This document shows positions 7,048 to 14,036 of a stretch of 42,198 nucleotides of DNA, one piece after another. The notes under the pieces are model-generated. The model saw only the letters and a list, made by a program, of their open reading frames with translations, was not told the DNA's origin and made no database searches. Origin of the DNA: Gammaproteobacteria bacterium (lineage in GTDB: Bacteria; Pseudomonadota; Gammaproteobacteria; Steroidobacterales; GCA-2729495). Position 1 is the first letter of the stretch, and each line of letters begins with the position of its first letter. Where the stretch lies: NCBI GenBank assembly GCA_013001905.1, contig JABDLC010000140.1:1-42198 (forward strand). Direction: 5' to 3'. The position numbers and the translations under genes were made by a program.

Positions 7048-8592
7048 GCTACGACGCGGGCGCTTCTTGCGCTGCGGCCGGTCAGGCAGGCCTTCCACCT
7101 CAAGTTCGTAAGCCTCCTGGAGAATGGGCCAGGCATCGACAGGTATCAGGAAGCCGTCCAACCACTGGCGCAGCAGGGCGCCCCAGGTCTTGAGCAGAAA
7201 CAGTCGCTTATTGCGGTAACGGTCGACGATTTCGGCGTCACTGAAGCGCTGGAAGCCACCCACGATGCTGCGGCAGAGTATGCCGGTGACTACGTTGTCG
7301 CCACTGTAGGGGCTGTCGCCTGTGTAGGTGCCCAGCGGCACCTCGATGCGGGCGGTGCGCACACCACCGGTGGCATTGCCGTCGCTGTCGCGGAGCCACT
7401 CCTGATTGAGTGCGTCGTAGTCGATCAGACGGTCGTTCGGTGGTCTGTCACCGTACTGTATCCAGTTGGCGAGCCGGTGCTGCGCGGCCGACAGCGGCAC
7501 GCCCGTGCGTATCGGGTTAGGCGGCAGATCACAGCCAAAGCCTTCACGGACGACACCGAACTGGTAGGCCGACAGCTGAGCGCCCACGATTCCGCCGTTT
7601 AAGTCAACGTGTGATGTGCCTGCAGCTTCGTAGGTGCGTATACGCGGGTTGTCATCCTGTGACACGCGCACGCGCGCTGAGCCGACATCCGACTCCGTGG
7701 TAAAGCGCACGGTATAGCCACCGCTGCGATTAAAGTTGCGCGGGTCGGCTTCAGCGTCGCGATGAAAGCCTGCCCCGTCCATGGTTGACGCGACAGCGCC
7801 GCCCGCCGCGACGATGTAACCATCCACGATCGGATCATCGGGCACGGTGCTGTATTGCGGGTAGAAGGAGTTGCCGTATGACGTGACGTAACGGGCGGAC
7901 TGCGAGTAACCGGTGACAATGATCGTATCCACGCCGAAGCCGGCCAGCGGGTTCTGTCCAGCCCAATCGGCTTTCAGCAACGCGGCGGCCTGACTCAGAA
8001 TGTCCCAGGCGTAACGACGGCTGGTCACGTTCAGCGTGCTGTAACGACTGCGATTGCGCGGCTGCGCACCGGCCGGAGCCGGGAAGTTGGTCGTACCCCA
8101 GACGTTCTTCATGAAGTTGGCAGTGGTATCGGAGTACGTCACACCGACCCATGCCGCTCCGTCGGCAATAATCGACGGGTAGGTAAAGTCCCACATCGGA
8201 GCGCCGTCATAGCGAGCCGTTGCGTTCAGAATTTCCATGTAGACCACGCCGTTGAAGTCGGCCGGGTCGATCGGGTGCCGCAACAAGACACGCGTGGTAT
8301 ACGGATGACCGCTTGTTGCGACCTGCACGTCGAAGGTGCGCGCGTCGTTGTCAACGTACTCATAAGTGTTGGCTTCACCGGACATGAGTATTTCCTGTTC
8401 GGTATAACCATCAGGCGTCAGGTCTGCAAACCACGCCAGAAAAGGGACGCTGCGGTCTTCCGGCCCGGTGCCTGCTTCATAGGGAAGATTTTCGGCGTCG
8501 GGAACCGGTACCGGCGGCAAGGCAAGGGCAGGTATGGCGACCCACGAGAGGCTCGCTGCTGCGAGTATTGTTGTTATTAGAGTTCGCATCAT
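7036..8592 (-). CDS. Exported alpha/beta-hydrolase-domain protein
   Basis: From ATG 8592 the protein has 518 residues. The N terminus is a Sec signal peptide (hydrophobic residues 5-24, likely cleavage after ALA). The body matches the large alpha/beta hydrolase domain family seen in exported proteobacterial proteins (PF20091-like), with the nucleophile elbow GYSQS giving Ser230 and segments such as NGVVYMEILNAT and WVGVTYSDT. It probably hydrolyses an ester in the periplasm; the substrate is unknown. The C terminus ends in an unusual Arg/Lys-rich tail (about the last 13 residues). A second ATG follows immediately at 8589, and a GTG lies at 8598. The stop codon sits in the loop of a perfect hairpin. 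Confidence 0.82.
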   Translation of the reverse strand: MMRTLITTILAAASLSWVAIPALALPPVPVPDAENLPYEAGTGPEDRSVPFLAWFADLTPDGYTEQEILMSGEANTYEYVDNDARTFDVQVATSGHPYTTRVLLRHPIDPADFNGVVYMEILNATARYDGAPMWDFTYPSIIADGAAWVGVTYSDTTANFMKNVWGTTNFPAPAGAQPRNRSRYSTLNVTSRRYAWDILSQAAALLKADWAGQNPLAGFGVDTIIVTGYSQSARYVTSYGNSFYPQYSTVPDDPIVDGYIVAAGGAVASTMDGAGFHRDAEADPRNFNRSGGYTVRFTTESDVGSARVRVSQDDNPRIRTYEAAGTSHVDLNGGIVGAQLSAYQFGVVREGFGCDLPPNPIRTGVPLSAAQHRLANWIQYGDRPPNDRLIDYDALNQEWLRDSDGNATGGVRTARIEVPLGTYTGDSPYSGDNVVTGILCRSIVGGFQRFSDAEIVDRYRNKRLFLLKTWGALLRQWLDGFLIPVDAWPILQEAYELEVEGLPDRPQRKKRPRRSGQR

Positions 8593-8605
8593 GCCCACCA
8601 GTATA
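8593..8605 (-). promoter_or_regulatory. Possible -10 box for the alpha/beta hydrolase
   Basis: On the minus strand TATACT (8605-8600) is followed by seven bases and ATG 8592. GGTGGG within those seven bases could alternatively be a Shine-Dalgarno sequence. No good -35 is visible. Confidence 0.35.
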
Positions 8606-8624
8606 GCGGGACAGCGGCTCTGCT

Positions 8625-9212
8625 CTAGTTCGCGTCAGGCGCCCTGTTCGGCCTTTGGTTGAGCCTGTCCTGACGCCGCTTTTGCCACTCCTGGCGTGCC
8701 TTTTGCCGCTCATCAGGTGACATATTGCGCAACTTTTCGCGTCGCTCACTGCGCTGTGCACGAAACGCTGCGCGCTCGTCAGGCGTCATGCTCTCGAAAC
8801 GTTCACGCATTGCGCGCCGCTGTTCCGGCGGCAGTTTACGGAAGCGCTCGCGTGCGTTGCGCACCCGCCGGCGTTGCTCGGGTGTCATGCTTTGAAAGCG
8901 TCGGAACTGTTCCTGCACCCGGGCACGTTGCTCAGGGCTAAGATCGCGCCACCGCTCCATGCGCTGCTTTGCAGCCTGCTGCTGTTCCGGGGTTAGCGAG
9001 TTCCAGCGTTGGCTGCCGCGGGCGAGTCGTTCGCGGCGCGGTGCGGGTATCTCGCTCCAGGTTTCTTCAAGGGGTGCCAGCAATGCCTGTTGCTCATCGC
9101 TGAGTTCATCCCATTCCTGCGCAGAGATTTCGTCAGCATATATTGTTGCGCACAGAAGCAATGCAACACTGCTGCAGACCAGTTGTATACGGTGGCGATT
9201 ACGATTAATCAT
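8625..9212 (-). CDS. DUF3106-family exported Arg/Glu-rich repeat protein
   Basis: A 195-residue protein with an N-terminal signal peptide (to about residue 26), then a highly charged helical region with repeats of the form 'SPEQR / TPEQRRR / PPEQRR' followed by RxRF and similar. This is the DUF3106 pattern, resembling periplasmic CpxP/Spy-like helical proteins in composition. Its biochemical role is not established. It is the last gene of the sigma-factor operon: its ATG overlaps the stop of the anti-sigma-like gene (ATGA at 9209-9212). The position suggests a cell-envelope target or accessory of the sigma system. Confidence 0.8.
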   Translation of the reverse strand: MINRNRHRIQLVCSSVALLLCATIYADEISAQEWDELSDEQQALLAPLEETWSEIPAPRRERLARGSQRWNSLTPEQQQAAKQRMERWRDLSPEQRARVQEQFRRFQSMTPEQRRRVRNARERFRKLPPEQRRAMRERFESMTPDERAAFRAQRSERREKLRNMSPDERQKARQEWQKRRQDRLNQRPNRAPDAN

Positions 9213-9643
9213 GACGCCATCTCCTCAAACTCCGTGTCCGCGAGCCATTCGTAGAACTCGATGTCTTCGTAGAACTCGAGCAGCTCGATATTTTCATAAA
9301 GTTCCAGTTGCGCTTCGTTCTCCGGGCGCGGTTCTTCACTTGTTTCCGTCGCGTTACCTGCCACGGTATTGCCATTGGTGGCCGGCTCTGACTGCCGGGG
9401 TGTGTTCAGGTTCGTCGCGACTATGGCCACCACGGCCACCGCAGCGAGAGTGCCCCACGCCGGCCGGCCGAACCCAAGTGACCAGCCGCCGTGATCAGCT
9501 TCGCGTTCCTGCGCCAGGGCCGCGCGCCGCGCCGCGTTCAGTCGTGCCCGGGTGCGGGTGTCCAGTTCCGATTCGCCGGCTCGCAGCTGATCGCGCAGCC
9601 GCTGCTCCAGCTCTTCGTGTGCACCTTCTGTCTGCTCAGGCAT
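9209..9643 (-). CDS. DUF3619-like single-pass membrane protein (putative anti-sigma factor)
   Basis: This 144-residue protein has a charged cytoplasmic N-terminal half, a single transmembrane segment (around residues 60-76, TLAAVAVVAIVATNL) and an acidic aromatic C-terminal tail with LEFYEDIEFYEWL. The layout fits DUF3619 proteins, which are commonly encoded just after an ECF sigma factor. Acting as its membrane-bound negative regulator is an inference from this arrangement. It overlaps the sigma gene by eight bases and the DUF3106 gene by four, so translation is probably coupled. No zinc-binding HxxxCxxC anti-sigma motif is present. Confidence 0.72.
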   Translation of the reverse strand: MPEQTEGAHEELEQRLRDQLRAGESELDTRTRARLNAARRAALAQEREADHGGWSLGFGRPAWGTLAAVAVVAIVATNLNTPRQSEPATNGNTVAGNATETSEEPRPENEAQLELYENIELLEFYEDIEFYEWLADTEFEEMAS

Positions 9644-10214
9644 CCGGGTGCTCCAGCTGTTCGCGCAGGCGATGTAGTGCGCGTGAGTACAACGTTTTGA
9701 CTGTGCCTTCGCTGCAGCCCATGGCAGTGGCGGTATCGCGGGTGCTCAGGCCCTCCCAGCAGCGCAGCATAAAAGCCTGTTGCTGTCGCGGCGGCAACTC
9801 CTGAAGCGCCGTTTCCAGTTGTTGCAATGACTCATTCGTTTGAACCTGTCTTTCCGGCTGCAGGCTGACCGGCGCAGGTGCGGTATTCACCGGGTCCACG
9901 GTGTCATCAGCGCCGAACCAGCGATCAAACACTTTCCACCCGCGACTGCGCTGGCGGTGCCAGTCGGTAATCGCATTATTAAGAATGCGATAAAACAGCG
10001 GCGGCCAGTCATCCGCGCTTTTGTGCTGATAGCTTTTAACAAGTCGGTACATGGCATCCTGCACGATATCGAGGGCGGCGTCGGGGTCGCCGGTGCTGAC
10101 GCGGGCCATTTGGTAGGCCCGGCGTTCAACACCGGCGAGAAACCGGTCCAGTGATGTGCAGTCGTTCAATTCAGGGGGGCTCTTGATACGAACTGCCTCA
10201 CTATAACTATTCAC
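9636..10214 (-). CDS. ECF-type RNA polymerase sigma factor
   Basis: A 192-residue sigma-70-family protein with only regions 2 and 4. Region 2 (about residues 20-90) includes DIVQDAMYRLVKSY and FYRILNNAITDWHR; region 4 (about 130-182) includes LPPRQQQAFMLR and the helix-turn-helix STRDTATAMGCSEGTVKTLYSRAL. It would direct RNA polymerase to a small regulon. The start is GTG 10214, overlapping the TGA of the upstream repeat-protein gene (GTGA), which implies translational coupling. Downstream are the anti-sigma-like and DUF3106 genes. It probably controls its own operon, but the promoter is only tentatively located. Confidence 0.9.
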   Translation of the reverse strand: MNSYSEAVRIKSPPELNDCTSLDRFLAGVERRAYQMARVSTGDPDAALDIVQDAMYRLVKSYQHKSADDWPPLFYRILNNAITDWHRQRSRGWKVFDRWFGADDTVDPVNTAPAPVSLQPERQVQTNESLQQLETALQELPPRQQQAFMLRCWEGLSTRDTATAMGCSEGTVKTLYSRALHRLREQLEHPDA

Positions 10215-10600
10215 CTGCCGGCGCGCTGACCCCTGCGATCGAGCCGGTTGTTGATCCGGCTGCCTTTGCGATCCAGCCGGTGGTCGACGCGATCGCCTTT
10301 GCGGTCCAGACGATTGTCGATCCGGTCGCCTTTACGATCCAGACGGTTATCGATGCGATCACCCTTGCGATCCAGATGGCGTGCGGCCTTGTCCTTGCCG
10401 GCTGCTGCGGCACGATCAGACTTGCGATCGAGGCGTGCGTCGATCCGGTCGCCCTTGCGATCCAGCCGGTGGTCGACACGGTCGCCCTTGCGATCCAGTC
10501 GCGCATCGACCCGGTCACCTTTGCGGTCAAGGTGGCGTTCGATGCGATCACCCTTGCGGTCCAGTATTTCTTCGCGTGAGCGCTCGTTGTCATTGGCAAT
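10211..10600 (-). repeat. 33-base coding tandem repeats
   Basis: About ten imperfect copies of a 33-base unit (core GACCGCAAGGGTGATCG on the minus strand) encode the 11-residue protein repeat. The second bases of codons are most conserved; third positions vary (GGT/GGC, ATC/GTC), which shows selection on protein rather than very recent duplication. Confidence 0.85.
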
Positions 10601-10660
10601 GGCATTGCCGGCCAGTGCGCAGCTCAGGAGAGCGGCGAGTGTCAGTTGGCGAGTTAGCAT
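10211..10660 (-). CDS. Exported 11-residue tandem-repeat protein (LDRKGDR repeats)
   Basis: This 149-residue protein has a signal peptide (to about residue 22, ending ANA) and then about ten copies of an 11-residue unit, consensus LDRKGDR-I/V-D-x-R/H. One unit is followed by an Ala/Lys-rich insertion of about eight residues. The repeats are dense in Lys/Arg and Asp and are predicted to be helical or disordered, with alternating opposite charges. I do not recognise a characterised family. It is the first gene of the sigma operon: a Shine-Dalgarno GGAG lies eight bases before ATG 10660, and its TGA overlaps the sigma GTG. Because of the 33-base repeats several other frames are also open; the signal peptide and operon fit identify this one. 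Confidence 0.75.
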   Translation of the reverse strand: MLTRQLTLAALLSCALAGNAIANDNERSREEILDRKGDRIERHLDRKGDRVDARLDRKGDRVDHRLDRKGDRIDARLDRKSDRAAAAGKDKAARHLDRKGDRIDNRLDRKGDRIDNRLDRKGDRVDHRLDRKGSRINNRLDRRGQRAGR

Positions 10661-10693
10661 GGTCGTGCTCCGTTTTCATTGTCTACGGAACTA

Positions 10694-10722
10694 CTAACGA
10701 GCCGGTTTGAGTTTGGTTGACA
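10694..10722 (-). promoter_or_regulatory. Tentative ECF-type promoter of the sigma operon
   Basis: On the minus strand TGTCAACC (10722-10715) and CGTTAG (10699-10694) are separated by 15 bases, about 34 bases before ATG 10660. An AAC-containing -35 and a CGT-containing -10 are usual for ECF promoters. The match is loose. Confidence 0.25.
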
Positions 10723-10744
10723 GCCACAGCGAAGATTTCCGCTT

Positions 10745-11302
10745 TTACATAAGCCGAACGCGCTGATACGCCGCCGCGAGGAGCGCTGCCAGCGCAATCA
10801 GGTGGCCCAGCGCCAGTGTCAGCCATTTCCCGGCGGTGACGCAGGCGGTGAGCCATGCCAGCAGACTGTGTTCGACCGGCAGCGCGCGGACCAGAACAAT
10901 ACCCAGCAGGTTTTCGCTGAGATCCGCGAGCACCGGCAACAGCGGCAGCAGAATCAGCAAGCGCCAGCGGGACTCCGCGGGTGTGGCATGCCGTAAGCCG
11001 ATACCGGTGAACACCATCAGCCAGGTGCCGTATACCAGTGCCCAGACGGGGTCGAGGCCGAGGCGAAAACTGATGTAAGCGGAGCGGGCGGTGTCGTTCC
11101 AGGCGCCTATTGCTGCGTACAGTTCATCGGGCGTGTAGAAAAAATGACCGTCCGGTGCGCCCCAGTCACCTGCTGACGCCGTCATGACGGCACCCTGTGG
11201 CGCCATAACCTGCGTCAGAAATACGCCGTATATAAGCGTGATGATGATGCCGGCACGCCAGTTTGCGCACCGGTACAACCCGTCGACCAGCGTAGATGTC
11301 AT
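10745..11302 (-). CDS. Four-helix integral membrane protein, unknown function
   Basis: The 185-residue product has about four hydrophobic segments: residues 18-35, 86-104, 115-137 and 146-180 (the last perhaps two helices). An extracytoplasmic loop of about 45 residues follows the first helix. I recognise no family motif. ATG 11302 lies 12 bases after the stop of the exported HemF-like gene, so the two are probably one transcription unit. The following 84 bases hold the promoter region of the sigma operon. Confidence 0.75.
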   Translation of the reverse strand: MTSTLVDGLYRCANWRAGIIITLIYGVFLTQVMAPQGAVMTASAGDWGAPDGHFFYTPDELYAAIGAWNDTARSAYISFRLGLDPVWALVYGTWLMVFTGIGLRHATPAESRWRLLILLPLLPVLADLSENLLGIVLVRALPVEHSLLAWLTACVTAGKWLTLALGHLIALAALLAAAYQRVRLM

Positions 11303-11314
11303 GCGTTGCCCGCT

Positions 11315-12223
11315 TTAAAACTTAACCACAGGCGGTACGTTGGCGAAGCTCCAGATCTCAAACGGGATAATTTTTCCAGAGAACGGATCCGAAAACAGCT
11401 GATCAATTAACCACTGCCTGCGCATTCCATCCTGCGCCTCGATGTCGGCGGCGGTGTAAGTGTCGCCCTGACGCTCGCGCACGATATCCATGTAGGTGCC
11501 GACAAACTCATCGTACAGGCCCGCAATAAAACGTATCGATGCTTCAGGGTCGTCGGCATAAACAGGCGGGCCATAGAAACTTACGCCTGAACAGGCCGGT
11601 TTGCGACGGAACTGGGCGACGGTGTCATGGGTGCCTTTGCAAATGAGCTGACGGTACAGTGACGGGTCTTTGTCATGGCGCGCAAAGTAGTTATCCGTTA
11701 CTTTTTTGAGCAGTGCCAGGTCTTCTTCCACGCGTGTTCCCGGCATGACGCCAAGCCAGCCGCCGGTTGTTACCGAGTCATCCTCGAACATCTGCATGAC
11801 AATAGTGGCGTGCAGCATGCCGACCAGCGGAGTTTTGGGGTGCATGTCGAGCGAGTAAAAGCGACCCCAGGTGAGAATACCGTCACCGCGTCCCGGGCTG
11901 AGCTTCTTGCCCGGTGCCATCATGCGGCCGGCTTTTTCCATCACGTCGCCACGCGTGACCCGCAGCAGGAACCGCGCGTATTCGGTTTCGTGGAAGCGGT
12001 CTTCAAATTCCACGCGACCGTTCATCTCGCCGACCTGGCCGAAATACTTGTCGTCCATCTGAGCGGCGTATGCGTCAAACCAGAGTTGCAGCTCTGCCTG
12101 CTTTTCTTTGCTGACCTTCACTTTTGGCCCGCCGCCCTGATGTCCGCCCGCGAATGACAGCGGGCCCGAAACCAGTAACACAGCAGCAAGGAGTGTAGTG
12201 CGCAGTTGTTGTTTTTTAATCAT
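11315..12223 (-). CDS. Exported, divergent coproporphyrinogen III oxidase (HemF)-family protein
   Basis: This 302-residue protein has a clear Sec signal peptide (residues 8-25, cleavage near SFA), whereas HemF enzymes are normally cytosolic. By-eye alignment to aerobic HemF shows RGDVMEKAG (91-99; HemF DGAVFEKAG), MHPKTPLVGMLHA (127-139; HemF VHPHNPYVPTSHA), GGWLGVMPGTRVEED (154-168; HemF GGGFDLTPFYGFEED), and the ending NVPPVVKF (HemF MPPLVRW). The family Asp in GGGxDLTP is Gly158, and the Arg of the conserved DRGT motif appears to be Pro. Catalysis may therefore be lost or changed. It could bind or modify a tetrapyrrole in the periplasm. It is divergent from an EamA gene with 30 bases between starts. 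Confidence 0.72.
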   Translation of the reverse strand: MIKKQQLRTTLLAAVLLVSGPLSFAGGHQGGGPKVKVSKEKQAELQLWFDAYAAQMDDKYFGQVGEMNGRVEFEDRFHETEYARFLLRVTRGDVMEKAGRMMAPGKKLSPGRGDGILTWGRFYSLDMHPKTPLVGMLHATIVMQMFEDDSVTTGGWLGVMPGTRVEEDLALLKKVTDNYFARHDKDPSLYRQLICKGTHDTVAQFRRKPACSGVSFYGPPVYADDPEASIRFIAGLYDEFVGTYMDIVRERQGDTYTAADIEAQDGMRRQWLIDQLFSDPFSGKIIPFEIWSFANVPPVVKF

Positions 12224-12253
12224 GAAAATAATTTAGCACGGTAGACTGCCCGG
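12224..12253. promoter_or_regulatory. Divergent leaderless-type promoters (HemF-like / EamA)
   Basis: On the plus strand TAGACT (12242-12247) is followed by six bases and ATG 12254. On the minus strand TAAATT (12235-12230) is followed by six bases and ATG 12223. Neither start has a Shine-Dalgarno sequence. The spacing equals that of the def/cytochrome pair. Confidence 0.4.
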
Positions 12254-13120
12254 ATGGCAAACCTGATTTTGTATCTTGCGACCGTGCTGATCTGGGGATC
12301 AACGTGGTACGCCATCGACTTTCAGCTCGGTGTTGTCGAGCCGTCGGTGTCGCTGGCGTACCGCTACCTGATTGCGGCAGGCATCGCGTTTGCCTGGTGC
12401 GTTGCGACGCGTCGCTCGCTGCGATTTCCGCTGCGCAGTCACGTGCGCTTCCTGTTACTGGGCACCTTCCTGTTCGGGCTCAATTACCTGTCAGCCTATC
12501 AGGCCCAGTTCTATATCAGCTCGGCGCTGAACGCGATCGGCTTCTCAACGATGATCGTGATCAACATGCTGAATGCGTGGCTGTTTTTCCGTCGCCGTCC
12601 CACGGGGCGTATGTACCTCGGAGCGGCGCTGGGTATTGCCGGAATCCTGCTCGTTTTCCTGCCCGAGGTGGAAGAGGTAGCCCTCACCGACGCAATCTTG
12701 ATTGGCATGTTTTTCTCGGTGTTGGGAACTTTATTCGCATCGTTCGGCAACATCGCGTCAGAGGCGATGCAGCGCGACCGGTTACCGATCATGCAGGCCA
12801 ATGCATGGGGAATGCTGTACGGGGCGCTTCTGAACATTTTAATTGCAGTAGCGCAGGGCAAGCCCTTTGTCATTGACACGTCGCTAACGTATCTCGGTTC
12901 ACTCGTGTATCTCGCTGTGATCGGGTCCGTCGTTGCATTCGCGTGTTACCTGACCCTGCTGGGCCGCATCGGGCTCGAGCGTGCCGGCTATGCGTCGGTG
13001 CTGATCCCCGTCGTTGCGTTGTTGTTCTCCGTGATGCTTGAAGGTTTGCAGCCGGGTGTTACGCTGCTTGCCGGGCTGACGCTCGCCGTCGCCGGTAACG
13101 TCTTTGTGCTCAAGAGATAA
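12254..13120 (+). CDS. EamA-family (DMT superfamily) transporter
   Basis: A 288-residue integral membrane protein with about ten hydrophobic helices in two EamA halves. The first half begins LILYLATVLIWGSTWYAIDFQLG, typical of the RhaT/YdcZ-like drug/metabolite exporters; the second half contains SVVAFACYLTLLGRIGLERAGYASVLIPVVALLFS, the hallmark of the last helices. It probably exports or imports a small metabolite; the substrate cannot be inferred. It is followed after four bases by the NmrA-like lipoprotein, suggesting one operon. The start lacks a Shine-Dalgarno sequence. Confidence 0.88.
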   Translation: MANLILYLATVLIWGSTWYAIDFQLGVVEPSVSLAYRYLIAAGIAFAWCVATRRSLRFPLRSHVRFLLLGTFLFGLNYLSAYQAQFYISSALNAIGFSTMIVINMLNAWLFFRRRPTGRMYLGAALGIAGILLVFLPEVEEVALTDAILIGMFFSVLGTLFASFGNIASEAMQRDRLPIMQANAWGMLYGALLNILIAVAQGKPFVIDTSLTYLGSLVYLAVIGSVVAFACYLTLLGRIGLERAGYASVLIPVVALLFSVMLEGLQPGVTLLAGLTLAVAGNVFVLKR

Positions 13121-13124
13121 CGTC

Positions 13125-14027
13125 ATGACCTCAATATTCACCCGCCTGATGCTGTTACTGACCGTGCTGCTGGCCGGCTGCACTGCTGTACCGTCCGGGT
13201 CCGAGCTGATTCTGGTGGGCGGCGCCACCGGCCGGCAGGGTTCCGCTGTAGTGGATGAACTGTTGTCCCGCGGTTACCGGGTGCGGGCGCTGACGCGCAA
13301 GCCCGACGGCCGGAAAGCGCTGGCACTCAGTGCTCGCGGAGTTGAGGTGGTCGCCGGCAATTACGGTGATCGTGCATCGCTTGACGCTGCGATGAACGGC
13401 GTGTCGCGGCTATTTTTCTACAGCGGTTTCTCGCGCAATGAACTTGAGGAAGGGCGGACGGTGATCGCCTCAGCCCGGGCCGCAGGCATCAGGCACCTCA
13501 TCTACAGTTCCGGGGCTGCCGCAGAACCTGGTGTAGGCATTCCCGGCGCCAAAATGACGCTGGAACAGGAAATTATTGCCAGCGGGATTCCCTATACCGT
13601 GTTCCGGCCCGTTGCGTTCATGGAAAATTATGCCGGACTAAAACGTCGCTTCATCACTGAGGGCGTCATCGATTCCCGTGCGCCTGACCGGCTGCTGCAC
13701 TTTATTGCTGTGCGTGATATCGGGTTGCTGGTCGGTGCGGCATTTGCCGCCCCGGATGACTGGCAGGGCTTAGCGATCAATATTGCCGGAGACCGGCTCA
13801 GCGTGGCAGACCATGTGGCGGTCATCAGCGACGTTACCGGCGAGGACATCCGCTACAAGCAATTGCCGCTGGACGAATTTCTGGACAGCCTGCCACCGCC
13901 CCTGCGCCCCTTGTTTCGCTGGTATCACGAGGTGGGCTACACCGCCGACGTAGACGCATTGCGCGAGCAGTTTCCGCAGCTTATGACACTGCGGCAGTGG
14001 CTGGAGGCCAACGGCTGGGGGGACTAG
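13125..14027 (+). CDS. NmrA-like NAD(P)-binding protein with a lipoprotein signal
   Basis: From ATG 13125 the protein has 300 residues. It opens with a lipoprotein signal: hydrophobic residues 8-17 and lipobox LLAGC (Cys19). A Rossmann fold of the NmrA / atypical SDR type follows, with the cofactor motif GGATGRQG (32-39) and a middle section (YSSGAAAEPG, PYTVFRPVAFMENY) like NAD(P)H:quinone or NmrA regulators. Such proteins are normally cytosolic, so a lipid-anchored periplasmic form would be odd because free NAD(P)H is scarce there. It is four bases downstream of the EamA gene. The family call is secure; localisation is predicted only. Confidence 0.82.
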   Translation: MTSIFTRLMLLLTVLLAGCTAVPSGSELILVGGATGRQGSAVVDELLSRGYRVRALTRKPDGRKALALSARGVEVVAGNYGDRASLDAAMNGVSRLFFYSGFSRNELEEGRTVIASARAAGIRHLIYSSGAAAEPGVGIPGAKMTLEQEIIASGIPYTVFRPVAFMENYAGLKRRFITEGVIDSRAPDRLLHFIAVRDIGLLVGAAFAAPDDWQGLAINIAGDRLSVADHVAVISDVTGEDIRYKQLPLDEFLDSLPPPLRPLFRWYHEVGYTADVDALREQFPQLMTLRQWLEANGWGD

Positions 14028-14036
14028 ACTAGAGGA
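14025..14036 (+). promoter_or_regulatory. Possible leaderless-type -10 box for the Mo-hydroxylase operon
   Basis: TAGACT at 14025-14030 is followed by six bases (AGAGGA) and ATG 14037. It overlaps the TAG stop of the upstream gene, so it may be coincidence. AGAGGA is too close to the ATG for an ordinary ribosome-binding site. Confidence 0.35.

Noticed and set aside
8959-9804. A 281-residue plus-strand frame
   Set aside because: Arg/Ser/Pro/Cys-rich and antisense to the DUF3106, anti-sigma-like and sigma genes; a coding shadow.
10211-10600. Repeats as a CRISPR array
   Set aside because: The units are contiguous and imperfect without unique spacers, and they preserve an 11-residue protein register.
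10207-10697. Additional long open frames on both strands over the repeat-protein gene
   Set aside because: The 33-base repeat has no stop in several frames. Only the minus-strand frame ending at 10211 has a signal peptide, a Shine-Dalgarno and a coupled junction to the sigma gene.
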